From: Nocardia cyriacigeorgica
GTDB taxonomy: Bacteria; Actinomycetota; Actinomycetes; Mycobacteriales; Mycobacteriaceae
Reading direction: 5' to 3'
Assembly (NCBI RefSeq): GCF_029868385.1
Contig: NZ_JARWNX010000064.1
Location: forward strand, 1-64,000
DNA length: 64,000 nt
Shown here: positions 1 through 7,257 of the stretch, piece after piece
Layout: every line of letters starts with the position of its first letter
Position numbering within the stretch: the stretch's first letter is position 1
Position numbers and translations under genes: made by a program
The notes under the pieces: generated by a model
Database searches by the model: none
The model's input: the letters and a program-made list of their open reading frames with translations, nothing else
Told to the model about the DNA's origin: nothing

Positions 1-1
1 G

Positions 2-1300
2 GTGCATCACTGGGCGGCGCTGCTGTTCGCGGCGTCGATCATCGTGCACCTGCTGCGGATCTTCTTCACCGGCGCGTTCCGCAAGCCGCGTGAGGCGAAC
101 TGGGTGATCGGTTCGCTGCTGCTGATCATGGCGATGTTCGAGGGCTTCTTCGGCTACTCACTGCCCGACGACCTGCTTTCCGGCACCGGCCTGCGGGCCG
201 CGTTCTCCGGCATCACCATCGGACTGCCGGTGATCGGCACCTGGATGCACTGGCTGATGTTCGGCGGCGACTTCCCCGGCGACATCATCATCCCCCGCCT
301 CTACATCGCGCATGTACTGCTGTTCCCCGGCATCATGCTCGCGCTGATCGCCGCCCATATCGCGATCGTCTGGTATCAGAAGCACACCCAATATCCGGGG
401 CCGGGGCGCAGCGAGAACAATGTGGTCGGCGCCCGCATCGTGCCGGTGTTCGCGGCGGATCAGGGCGCGTTCTTCGCCTTCACCCTCGGCATCGTCGGTG
501 TGATGGGCGGGTTGCTCCAGATCAATCCCATCTGGAATCTCGGGCCCTACAACCCGTCGCAGGTGTCGGCGGGTTCGCAGCCGGACTTCTACATGATGTG
601 GACCGACGGCCTGGCCAGGCTCATGCCACCGTGGGAGTTGTATCTGGGCCGCTATACGGTCCCGGCGGTGACCTGGGTGGCGCTGACCATGGGCCTGGTG
701 TTCGTGCTGCTGATCGCCTACCCGTGGATCGAGAAACGCCTCACCGGTGACAGAGCCTCGCACAATCTGCTGCAACGGCCCCGCGACGTCCCGGTACGCA
801 CGGCGATCGGCGCCATGGCGATCACCTTCTACGTGGTGCTGACCCTGGCCTGCGTCAACGACATCATCGCCTACAAGTTCGACATCTCCCTGAACGCCAC
901 CACCTGGGCCGGACGTATCGGTCTGCTGCTCGCCCCGCCCATCGCCTACTTCCTCGCCTACCGGTTCTGCCTCGGCTTGCAGCGCAGCGACCGGGCCGTG
1001 CTCGAGCACGGCATCGAGACCGGTGTGATCAAGCGGCTGCCGCATGGTGAGTACATCGAGGTGCATCAGCCACTCGGCCCGGTCGACGAGCACGGTCATC
1101 CGATTCCGCTGGAGTACCAGGGGGCGCCGGTGCCGAAGAAGATGAACAAGCTCGGCCTCGCGGGCAAACCCGGCACCGGCAGTTTGCTGCGGGCCGATCC
1201 ACCGGCCGAATCCGATCGCAATCTGGCGATCGAGGAGGAAGAGGAGCACCGCCAGCTCGCGGTGCTGCGCCGCCAGCAGGACATCGAGTCCGAACACTGA
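2..1300 (+). CDS. qcrB: Cytochrome bc1 complex cytochrome b subunit, 3' part only
   Basis: C-terminal 432 residues of the membrane-embedded cytochrome b of the respiratory bc1 complex, which oxidises menaquinol and passes electrons to the cytochrome c/aa3 branch. The gene runs off the left edge; the first codon here is internal. Visible features: paired histidines at HHW and IVHLLRIFF and in helix D (IAHVLLFP, AAHIAIVW) that fit the haem ligands, the quinol-site motif PDFY in QPDFYMMW (actinobacterial counterpart of PEWY), at least seven hydrophobic helices, and a long charged cytoplasmic tail ending in an EEEEEH stretch. That tail is typical of actinobacterial QcrB. The upstream partners qcrC and qcrA would lie outside the window. 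Confidence 0.95.
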   Translation: MHHWAALLFAASIIVHLLRIFFTGAFRKPREANWVIGSLLLIMAMFEGFFGYSLPDDLLSGTGLRAAFSGITIGLPVIGTWMHWLMFGGDFPGDIIIPRLYIAHVLLFPGIMLALIAAHIAIVWYQKHTQYPGPGRSENNVVGARIVPVFAADQGAFFAFTLGIVGVMGGLLQINPIWNLGPYNPSQVSAGSQPDFYMMWTDGLARLMPPWELYLGRYTVPAVTWVALTMGLVFVLLIAYPWIEKRLTGDRASHNLLQRPRDVPVRTAIGAMAITFYVVLTLACVNDIIAYKFDISLNATTWAGRIGLLLAPPIAYFLAYRFCLGLQRSDRAVLEHGIETGVIKRLPHGEYIEVHQPLGPVDEHGHPIPLEYQGAPVPKKMNKLGLAGKPGTGSLLRADPPAESDRNLAIEEEEEHRQLAVLRRQQDIESEH

Positions 1301-1383
1301 TCCGGCACCGCCTGACCTGGTCAAGGGCCGAAGGCGGTAGCGCAGCGTCGCCACGCGGGTCAGGCGAGATTCAGCACTGCGAA

Positions 1384-1411
1384 GGCCCCGAGTCCGAATC
1401 GACCCGGGGCC
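1384..1411. terminator. Candidate terminator hairpin after qcrB
   Basis: GGCCCCG (1384-1390) pairs with CGGGGCC (1405-1411) across a 14-base loop. It lies between the convergent 3' ends of qcrB and the DUF397 gene, so it could serve both strands. There is no T tract. Confidence 0.4.
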
Positions 1412-1444
1412 CGTGATGCTGTGTGTTCCGGCTGCGGCCCGACG

Positions 1445-1657
1445 CTACTGTCGGCGTCCGAACCGACCGCTGGACAGACCCGTTAGGAATGCGTCCCACT
1501 CGCCGGGGGCGAAGGCCAGCACCGGTCCGTTCCCGCTGTCCTTGGTGTCCCGGACCGCCACGTTGCCGTCGACGAGCTGCGCGACTTCCACGCAGTTCCC
1601 GTCCGGGCCACTGTGTCGGCTCTTCCGCCACACAGCCCCCGACAAATCAACCTCCAC
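1445..1657 (-). CDS. DUF397 domain-containing small protein
   Basis: A 70-residue protein with the usual DUF397 layout: an N-terminal W-R-K-S-xx-S segment (VWRKSRHSG), then NCVEVA, VAVRDTKDS, and a C-terminal LAFAPGEWDAFL. DUF397 proteins are small actinobacterial proteins normally encoded beside an XRE-family regulator with a DUF5753 sensor domain, as in the Streptomyces WhiJ-type pairs. No such regulator is encoded on either side here, so this is an orphan. A DUF5753 remnant without its DNA-binding domain lies far away at 40929-41600. The molecular function is not known. Confidence 0.8.
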   Translation of the reverse strand: MEVDLSGAVWRKSRHSGPDGNCVEVAQLVDGNVAVRDTKDSGNGPVLAFAPGEWDAFLTGLSSGRFGRRQ

Positions 1658-2087
1658 GGCACCGACTCCTTTGCTGCGTCACGATATTTTGTTCTGACTT
1701 CTGACTTGCTCCGATCAACCGGCATCCGACACCGAACGACGAACGCCGTGGTGCGCCTGGTGATAGCGCGCGACTTCCCCTGTGCGCCTGTATGCACTCG
1801 CATTTCCGAGAACGCACGGGCTGCGCGGCGAAAACGCCCACGTGGGCCGACCCCGCGCAGAGAACCCTAGCAGGTCCACCCATAGTTTGCCGGCCTCTTG
1901 CCCACTACCTCAACACTTTTGCCAACCTTGCGAAGTTTTGTTGTTGCGGAAACATTGCCAGCGAACAGCTTTCTTTCTGAGACGGTTTCGATGGTTGAAG
2001 TATTCATCGGATGTGATTGGCCTGTGATCGGTCATAAAAGCGCGGGCGGATACACCGCGCGAGCGCATCGCCCGGTGAGCGTGGATC
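1658..2087. other. 430-bp divergent intergenic region
   Basis: It lies between the divergent DUF397 and DUF309 genes. I see no convincing coding sequence on either strand. The stretch from about 1900 to 2040 is clearly richer in A and T than its surroundings and probably carries the promoters. The missing XRE/DUF5753 partner of the DUF397 gene would need about twice this space, so it is absent rather than overlooked. Confidence 0.5.
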
Positions 2088-2639
2088 ATGGAGGACATGG
2101 TCGAACGCGATCGCGACGCCACAGGTCGCGCCCTCAACTCTCGTCCACGGGACCGATTCGGGCGGCCGCTGCCGCCGGGTAGCGAGGGTGTGCCACGAAT
2201 TCCGGATGACCTGAATCTGCCACCCCAGCAAACTCTTTCCTACGCCCAGCAACTCCTGGACGACGGTCTGGCATTCAACGCACATGAGGTTTTGGAGGCG
2301 GCCTGGAAGAACGGGCCGTTCGCCGAAAGGATGCTGTGGCAGGGGCTGGCGCAGTATGCCGTGGGGCTCACCCACATTCAGCGCGGGAACGCGAAGGGTG
2401 CGCATACCCTACTGACCCGAGCGATAAACCGGATCTCGTCATTCGGTGAGCACTCCGAGAGTGATCCTGATTACATCGAGAGCCGCAGCGAAACCGCCGA
2501 TCCCATTCCTTACGGCATCGATGCCGTCGGTTTGATCGCGCACGCACAGACCTTGCTCACGGCGCTGGACGCGGGAACACCGATCACCGAGGACCAGCTC
2601 AAGCCTCGCCTGTGCGGCGCCGCCACACAGCAACGATGA
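2088..2639 (+). CDS. DUF309 domain-containing protein
   Basis: A 183-residue soluble helical protein with the DUF309 signature FNAHEVLEAAWK (about residues 64-75) followed by WQGLAQYAVGLTHIQRGN. The conserved His, Glu and Trp define the family, whose biochemical role is unknown. The start chosen is the ATG at 2088; a second ATG three codons on (2097) is possible. Only 16 bases separate its stop from gluQRS, so the two genes are probably co-transcribed. The N-terminal 40 residues are polar and probably disordered. Confidence 0.8.
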   Translation: MEDMVERDRDATGRALNSRPRDRFGRPLPPGSEGVPRIPDDLNLPPQQTLSYAQQLLDDGLAFNAHEVLEAAWKNGPFAERMLWQGLAQYAVGLTHIQRGNAKGAHTLLTRAINRISSFGEHSESDPDYIESRSETADPIPYGIDAVGLIAHAQTLLTALDAGTPITEDQLKPRLCGAATQQR

Positions 2640-2655
2640 CCGGACCGCGACTACC

Positions 2656-3588
2656 ATGACCGCGATGCCGACCGACCTCGCTCCCGCGGGCCGCTACGCG
2701 CCGAGCCCCTCCGGTGATCTGCATCTGGGCAATCTGCGAACAGCCCTGCTGGCCTGGCTGTTCGCCCGTAGTTCCGGGCGCCGATTCGTACTGCGCATCG
2801 ACGATCTGGACCGGGTGCGGCCCGGCGCCGAGGCCCGCCAGCTCGCCGATCTCGCCGCGATCGGCCTGGACTGGGATCTACCGGTGGTCCGCCAATCCGA
2901 CCGGCTGCCGCGGTACACCGCGGCCATCGACCGGCTCACCGCCGCGGACCTGACCTATGAATGCTTCTGCACCAGAAGAGAAATCCAGCAGGCCGCGACC
3001 GCACCGCACGGGCCGATGGGCGCCTATCCGGGCACCTGCCGCGAGCTGACCGAGGCCGAACGCGCGGATAGACGCGCGGCGGGCCGACCGGCGGCACTGC
3101 GCCTGCGGGCGGGGGTGACCGAGTTCGAGGTGATCGATCAACTGCACGGTCCCTACCGCGGCCCCGTCGACGATGTCGTGTTGCGCCGCGGCGACGGCAT
3201 CCCGGCCTACAACCTCGCGGTGGTGGTCGATGACGCCGAACAGGGCATCGACCAGGTGGTGCGCGGCGACGACCTACTGCCGTCCACCCCGCGTCAGGCC
3301 TATCTCGCCACGCTGCTCGGACTGGAGGTGCCGCGCTACGCGCATGTTCCGTTGGTACTCAACGAATCCGGGCAGCGGCTGGCCAAACGCGACGGCGCGG
3401 TGACCCTCGCCGACCGGCACGCACTCGGGGAGAGCACCGGGCAGGTGGTCGCCGCGCTGGCCCGCTCGCTCGGCTACTCCGGCCACACCGCGGCCGATCT
3501 GCTGGCCGGATTCGACCCCGCCGACCTGCCCCGTGAGCCGTGGACGCTCGCCCCGGACGGGTTGTTGCAACATGATCGTTGTCCGTAA
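2656..3588 (+). CDS. gluQRS: Glutamyl-Q tRNA(Asp) synthetase
   Basis: A truncated glutamyl-tRNA synthetase paralogue of 310 residues that attaches glutamate to the queuosine base at position 34 of tRNA(Asp), forming glutamyl-queuosine. It has only the catalytic half: YAPSPSGDLHLGN carries the HIGH-type motif near residue 14, RRFVLRIDDLD follows, and QRLAKRDGAVTL is the KMSKS-like loop. The zinc pattern of this subfamily is visible in YECFC and later YPGTC. There is no anticodon-binding domain. Its substrate is queuosine-modified tRNA, which fits the queuosine transporter and tgt genes a few kilobases downstream. Confidence 0.92.
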   Translation: MTAMPTDLAPAGRYAPSPSGDLHLGNLRTALLAWLFARSSGRRFVLRIDDLDRVRPGAEARQLADLAAIGLDWDLPVVRQSDRLPRYTAAIDRLTAADLTYECFCTRREIQQAATAPHGPMGAYPGTCRELTEAERADRRAAGRPAALRLRAGVTEFEVIDQLHGPYRGPVDDVVLRRGDGIPAYNLAVVVDDAEQGIDQVVRGDDLLPSTPRQAYLATLLGLEVPRYAHVPLVLNESGQRLAKRDGAVTLADRHALGESTGQVVAALARSLGYSGHTAADLLAGFDPADLPREPWTLAPDGLLQHDRCP

Positions 3589-3628
3589 CGTACCCAGCGA
3601 CCGATCTTTCGACGGACGAGGATTTCAT

Positions 3629-4345
3629 ATGACAAGCGGTGGGTACGACCCCAACCAGTATCCGCAGGGCGGGCAGCCGTACGGGCAACCGCAGTTCGGG
3701 CAGCAGCCCCAGTACGGGGAGCAGCCGAAATACGATCAGCAGCCGCAGCAGCCATACGGGCAGCAGCCCCAGCAGCAGTACGGTCAGCAGCCCCAGCAGG
3801 ACCCGTATGGTCAGCAAGCCCAGTACGGTCAGCAGCCGCAGTACGGTCAGCAGGACCCGTACGCGCAGCCCCAGCAGGGGTACGGCCAGTACGGGCAGCA
3901 GCCGGGATTCGGCGGGCAGCCCGGTGATCTACTGACCAGGTTCGGTGCGCGCTTCATCGACGGCATCATCGTCGGCATCCCCGGCACCATCATTTTCATG
4001 CTCGTATGGAGCCTGATCGGCGGCACAGCGGGCTACTTCGTCGGCCTGATGGTCTACATGGCCCTCGGACTCGCCTACTTCGTGCTGCTCGAGATGAACA
4101 TGGGCACCACGCTCGGTAAGAAGGTGCTCGGCCTGCGCGTGATCGCACCGGGCGGCGCACCCAAGATCAGCCCGGAGGTGTCGCTGAAGCGCAACACCTA
4201 CCTGGCCGTGAGCATCATTCCGTGCATCGGCCAGCTCATCGGCCTCGGTCTCGCCATCTACATGGCGATCACCATCGAGCAGGACCCGAACAAGCAGGGT
4301 TGGCACGACAAGTTCGCCGGCGGCACACAGGTCGTCAAGGGCTGA
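3629..4345 (+). CDS. RDD family membrane protein with Q/Y/P-rich N-terminus
   Basis: A 238-residue protein with two parts. Residues 1 to about 95 are a low-complexity cytoplasmic tail of degenerate YGQQPQ repeats, encoded by a tandem CAGTACGGTCAGCAG-like DNA repeat. The remainder is an RDD domain (TRFGARFIDGI, three hydrophobic helices, GTTLGKKVLGLRV) ending in WHDKFAGGT. I start at the ATG at 3629, preceded by GGACGAGG. RDD proteins are suspected transporters or membrane adaptors. The P/Q/Y-rich tail resembles that of the convergent DUF4190 gene, so the pair may share a localisation or condensation role. That last point is inference. Confidence 0.8.
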   Translation: MTSGGYDPNQYPQGGQPYGQPQFGQQPQYGEQPKYDQQPQQPYGQQPQQQYGQQPQQDPYGQQAQYGQQPQYGQQDPYAQPQQGYGQYGQQPGFGGQPGDLLTRFGARFIDGIIVGIPGTIIFMLVWSLIGGTAGYFVGLMVYMALGLAYFVLLEMNMGTTLGKKVLGLRVIAPGGAPKISPEVSLKRNTYLAVSIIPCIGQLIGLGLAIYMAITIEQDPNKQGWHDKFAGGTQVVKG

Positions 4346-4388
4346 GCAAGGGTGGTGCCGTCATCGACGGCATCACACCGAGACGACG

Positions 4389-4416
4389 AGGGGCGCACCG
4401 AAACCGGTGCGCCCCT
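4389..4416. terminator. Bidirectional terminator hairpin
   Basis: Perfect 12-bp stem AGGGGCGCACCG / CGGTGCGCCCCT with the four-base loop AAAC, between the convergent RDD and DUF4190 genes. It is followed on the plus strand by a short T-rich stretch. Confidence 0.8.
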
Positions 4417-4440
4417 TCGTTGTCATGTGCGGTCCGGGGT

Positions 4441-5031
4441 CTAGGCGCCCCAGCCGCTGACGGCACCCACGATATTGAGAATCCAGTACAGGATGCCGAT
4501 CACCAGGCCGACGGCGCCGACCGAGATACCGGCGATCGCCAGGCCGCGGCCTTCCTGTCCGGTCTGCTTGATCTGATTGAGGGCGACAAGACCCAGCACC
4601 AACCCGACCAGGCCGGGCACCAGCAGACCACAGCACAGCAGTCCGATGCAGGAGGTGATGAGCGACCCGATCGCCATACCGTTGGTGCCAACCGGTGGCA
4701 TGCCGTAGGGCTGATATCCCGCCTGATACGGATACCCGTACCCCGGCTGCTGCGGATACCCCTGCTGGGCGTACGGATCAGCCGCGGGCTGCTGGTATGC
4801 CGGGTACTGCGGCTGAGAAGCCGCCGGATACTGCGGTTGCGAACCGGCCGGATACTGCGGTTGCCCTGGCACACCCGGCTGCGGCGCGGCAGGATATTGC
4901 TGGCCCGACGGGTATCCGGGCTGTTCGGCTGCGGGGTACTGCGGGACCGAACCGGCGCCAGCTGATTCCGACGACACACCTTGGCCGCCGTACTGCTTCC
5001 ACCACTCGTCGGAATCGCCGGGATTGGTCAT
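4441..5031 (-). CDS. DUF4190 domain membrane protein with P/Q/Y-rich N-terminus
   Basis: A 196-residue protein. After MTNPGDSDEWWKQYGG comes about 90 residues of proline, glutamine and tyrosine repeats (PQYPAAPQP types), then a DUF4190 domain with two transmembrane helices (MAIGSLITSCIGLLCCG; GLAIAGISVGAVGLVIG) joined by the conserved loop ALNQIKQTGQEGRG. The ATG at 5031 is preferred over upstream alternatives because the MTNPGDSDEWW opening is the usual one in such proteins. The function is unknown. It is divergent from the queuosine transporter with about 37 bp between starts. Confidence 0.8.
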   Translation of the reverse strand: MTNPGDSDEWWKQYGGQGVSSESAGAGSVPQYPAAEQPGYPSGQQYPAAPQPGVPGQPQYPAGSQPQYPAASQPQYPAYQQPAADPYAQQGYPQQPGYGYPYQAGYQPYGMPPVGTNGMAIGSLITSCIGLLCCGLLVPGLVGLVLGLVALNQIKQTGQEGRGLAIAGISVGAVGLVIGILYWILNIVGAVSGWGA

Positions 5032-5068
5032 GGCTACACCATATGGCAAACCTGGTTGGATGAGGCGG

Positions 5069-5842
5069 GTGAGTGATTCGACCAAACCCGCAGAGCACGG
5101 GGAGTCTGGGCGCCCCGCGTCCGACCATGCGGCATTCGCCCAGGTCGCGCGGGGCTACTACACCCCCATCGTGGCACTGTTCACGGCCACGCTGATCATT
5201 TCCAACGTCTGCGCCACCAAGGGCGTGCAGTTCTTCACCGACCATTCGGTGACCTGGGGCCCGCTGGAGGTGCTGCCCATCACCACCGACGGCGCGTTCT
5301 TCCTCTTCCCGCTGGCCTACATCCTCGGCGACGTGCTGAGCGAGGTCTACGGCTTCCGCGCCACCCGCCGCGCCATCTACTACGGCTTCGCCGCGCTGCT
5401 GCTGATGGTGGCGTGTTTCGCAGTCGCGATCCAGCTGCCGCCCGCGGTGTTCTACGGGAACCAGGAAGCCTTCCGCACCGTCCTGGGCACGACGCCGCAA
5501 CTGGTGGCGGCCGGGCTCGCCGGATACTTCGTGGGCCAGCTGCTGAACTCGGCGACGCTGGTGCTGATCAAGGAACGGACCAGGGAAAAGTACCTGTGGG
5601 CGCGGTTGATCGGCTCCACCGTGGTCGGCGAACTCGCCGACACCCTCATCTTCTGCTCGATCGCCGCCACCGCCATCGGCATCGACAGCTGGCAGCAGTT
5701 CGCCAACTACGTGATCATCGGCTTCCTGTGGAAGACGCTGGTCGAGATTCTGGTCATGCCGATCACCTATCGGGTGATCGCACTGCTCAAAAAGCATGAA
5801 CCGAGCTATGCGCCGAAGGATTTCGACCCGCTGCACTCCTGA
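5069..5842 (+). CDS. yhhQ: Queuosine precursor transporter, YhhQ/VUT family
   Basis: An integral membrane protein of about 257 residues and six predicted helices that imports 7-deazapurine precursors such as preQ1, preQ0 or queuine. Family marks: IISNVCATKGVQFF, DGAFFLFPLAYILGDVLSEVYGF, the RRAIYYGF motif, the VGQLLNSATLVLIKER loop and IGSTVVGELADTLIF. The start is taken as GTG at 5069; an in-frame ATG at 5060 is also possible. It converges on tgt, whose product would use the imported base. No queuosine biosynthesis genes (queC, queD, queE, queF) are seen in the window, which fits a salvage-only arrangement. Confidence 0.9.
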   Translation: MSDSTKPAEHGESGRPASDHAAFAQVARGYYTPIVALFTATLIISNVCATKGVQFFTDHSVTWGPLEVLPITTDGAFFLFPLAYILGDVLSEVYGFRATRRAIYYGFAALLLMVACFAVAIQLPPAVFYGNQEAFRTVLGTTPQLVAAGLAGYFVGQLLNSATLVLIKERTREKYLWARLIGSTVVGELADTLIFCSIAATAIGIDSWQQFANYVIIGFLWKTLVEILVMPITYRVIALLKKHEPSYAPKDFDPLHS

Positions 5843-5870
5843 TACGTCCGCACGCCGCGGCGGCCGAAGT

Positions 5871-5889
5871 GGAGGCACTCACAGCCTCC
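5871..5889. terminator. Weak terminator candidate between yhhQ and tgt
   Basis: GGAGGC pairs with GCCTCC across the loop ACTCACA. The stem is only 6 bp and there is no T tract, but it sits between two convergent genes. Confidence 0.3.
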
Positions 5890-5969
5890 GTTCCGGTCGG
5901 TGCCGAGTATCGGCAGCGAACACACTGCTTCCCAACGGAATTCGGGCCGGGGCCGCGTCGAGGCAGGCG

Positions 5970-7223
5970 TCAGGGCGCGGAGACCCGCCCCTTCCAGCGC
6001 CCGAGAGTTTCGGTCCGGAACTCCTCGAAGTATCCGCCGTCGATGCTCTCGCGGATGCGGTCGACCAACCGGATGGTGAAGCGCTCGTTATGGATCGTGC
6101 ACAGTGTGGCGGCCAGCATCTCCTTGGCCTTGAACAGGTGATGCAGGTAGGCGCGGGTGTAGTTGGCGCAGGTGTAGCAGTCGCAGGTCTCGTCGATCGG
6201 GGTGAAATCGCGGCGGAAACGGCTGGTGTTGATATTGAAACGGCCCGCGTCCACGTAGATGGCGGCGTTGCGGGCCACCCGTGAGGGGTTCACACAGTCG
6301 AAGGTGTCGGCGCCGTTGGCGACCGCCGCGAACACGTCTTCCGGTTCGCTGATGCCGAGCATATGGCGCGGCTTGTGCTCGGGCAGTTCGGCGCTGCACC
6401 AGCCGACGATGGCGCCGAGATTGTGCTTCTCCAGCGCGCCGCCGATGCCGTAACCGTCGAACTCGGTGCCGTCCTGGCCGCGGATGGCCTCGAGTTCGCG
6501 GCAGGCCTTGCGGCGCAGGTCCTCGTACTGCGCGCCCTGGATCACCGCGAACAGCGCCTGGTACGGGCGATGGGTGCGCGCGTGGGTGAGCCGTTCGTGT
6601 TCATCGATACAGCGCTGGGCCCACTCATGGGTGCGCTGTAGCGATTTCTCCTGGTAGCCGCGGGTATTGAGCAGGGTCGTCAGCTCGTCGAAGGCGAACA
6701 TGATGTCGGCGCCGAGCTGATGTTGGATACCCATCGACACCTCGGGAGTGAAGCGGTGCCGGGAGCCGTCGAGATGGGATCGGAAGGTGACGCCGTCGTC
6801 ATCGACGGTGGCGAGGCGTTCTTTGCCCTTGGCGATGACGTCATCGCTGCGCACATCGACGGCCTCCATGGCCAGCACCTTCTTGAACCCGACACCCAGC
6901 GACATGACCTGGAAGCCGCCGCTGTCGGTGAAGGTCGGCCCCGGCCAGTTCATGAACCGGCCCAGCCCACCGGCCTCGTCGACGATATCGGAGCCGGGTT
7001 GCAGATACAGGTGGTAGGCGTTGGCGAGCAGCGCCTGCGCGCCGATCTCGCTCATCGTCTCCGGCAGCACGGCCTTCACCGTGGCCTTGGTGCCCACCGG
7101 GATGAACGCGGGCGTGGCGATATCGCCGTGCGGTGTGCTGATCACCCCGGTCCGCCCGTACTGCCCGTCGAGGCGGGTACCGACGGTGAAGGAGAAAGCA
7201 TCGCGGTCAGACACGAGGCTCAT
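5970..7223 (-). CDS. tgt: tRNA-guanine transglycosylase
   Basis: A 417-residue enzyme that exchanges guanine-34 of GUN-anticodon tRNAs for a 7-deazaguanine. Catalytic residues are present: Asp100 in TFTDSGGFQVMSL, nucleophile Asp309 in FDCVNPSRVARN, and zinc ligands Cys347, Cys349, Cys352 and His378. The pocket is atypical. The residue aligned with Cys158 of the preQ1-specific bacterial enzyme is Leu181 (FDELTT), and the GGLAVG loop reads GGALEK, so the Val233 position is Glu265. There is also an insertion of about 22 residues before GVTFRSHLDGS. Substrate preference may therefore differ from preQ1. It lies 34 bp downstream of the ABC exporter genes and may be in their operon. Confidence 0.93.
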   Translation of the reverse strand: MSLVSDRDAFSFTVGTRLDGQYGRTGVISTPHGDIATPAFIPVGTKATVKAVLPETMSEIGAQALLANAYHLYLQPGSDIVDEAGGLGRFMNWPGPTFTDSGGFQVMSLGVGFKKVLAMEAVDVRSDDVIAKGKERLATVDDDGVTFRSHLDGSRHRFTPEVSMGIQHQLGADIMFAFDELTTLLNTRGYQEKSLQRTHEWAQRCIDEHERLTHARTHRPYQALFAVIQGAQYEDLRRKACRELEAIRGQDGTEFDGYGIGGALEKHNLGAIVGWCSAELPEHKPRHMLGISEPEDVFAAVANGADTFDCVNPSRVARNAAIYVDAGRFNINTSRFRRDFTPIDETCDCYTCANYTRAYLHHLFKAKEMLAATLCTIHNERFTIRLVDRIRESIDGGYFEEFRTETLGRWKGRVSAP

Positions 7224-7257
7224 CTTCGCAGGAGACGCCGCCGGTCCATCGATCGCA

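Noticed and set aside
3650..3910. Tandem CAGTACGGTCAGCAG repeats as a possible CRISPR or satellite
   Set aside because: The units are in frame, vary in length and encode the YGQQPQ tail of the RDD protein. There are no spacers.
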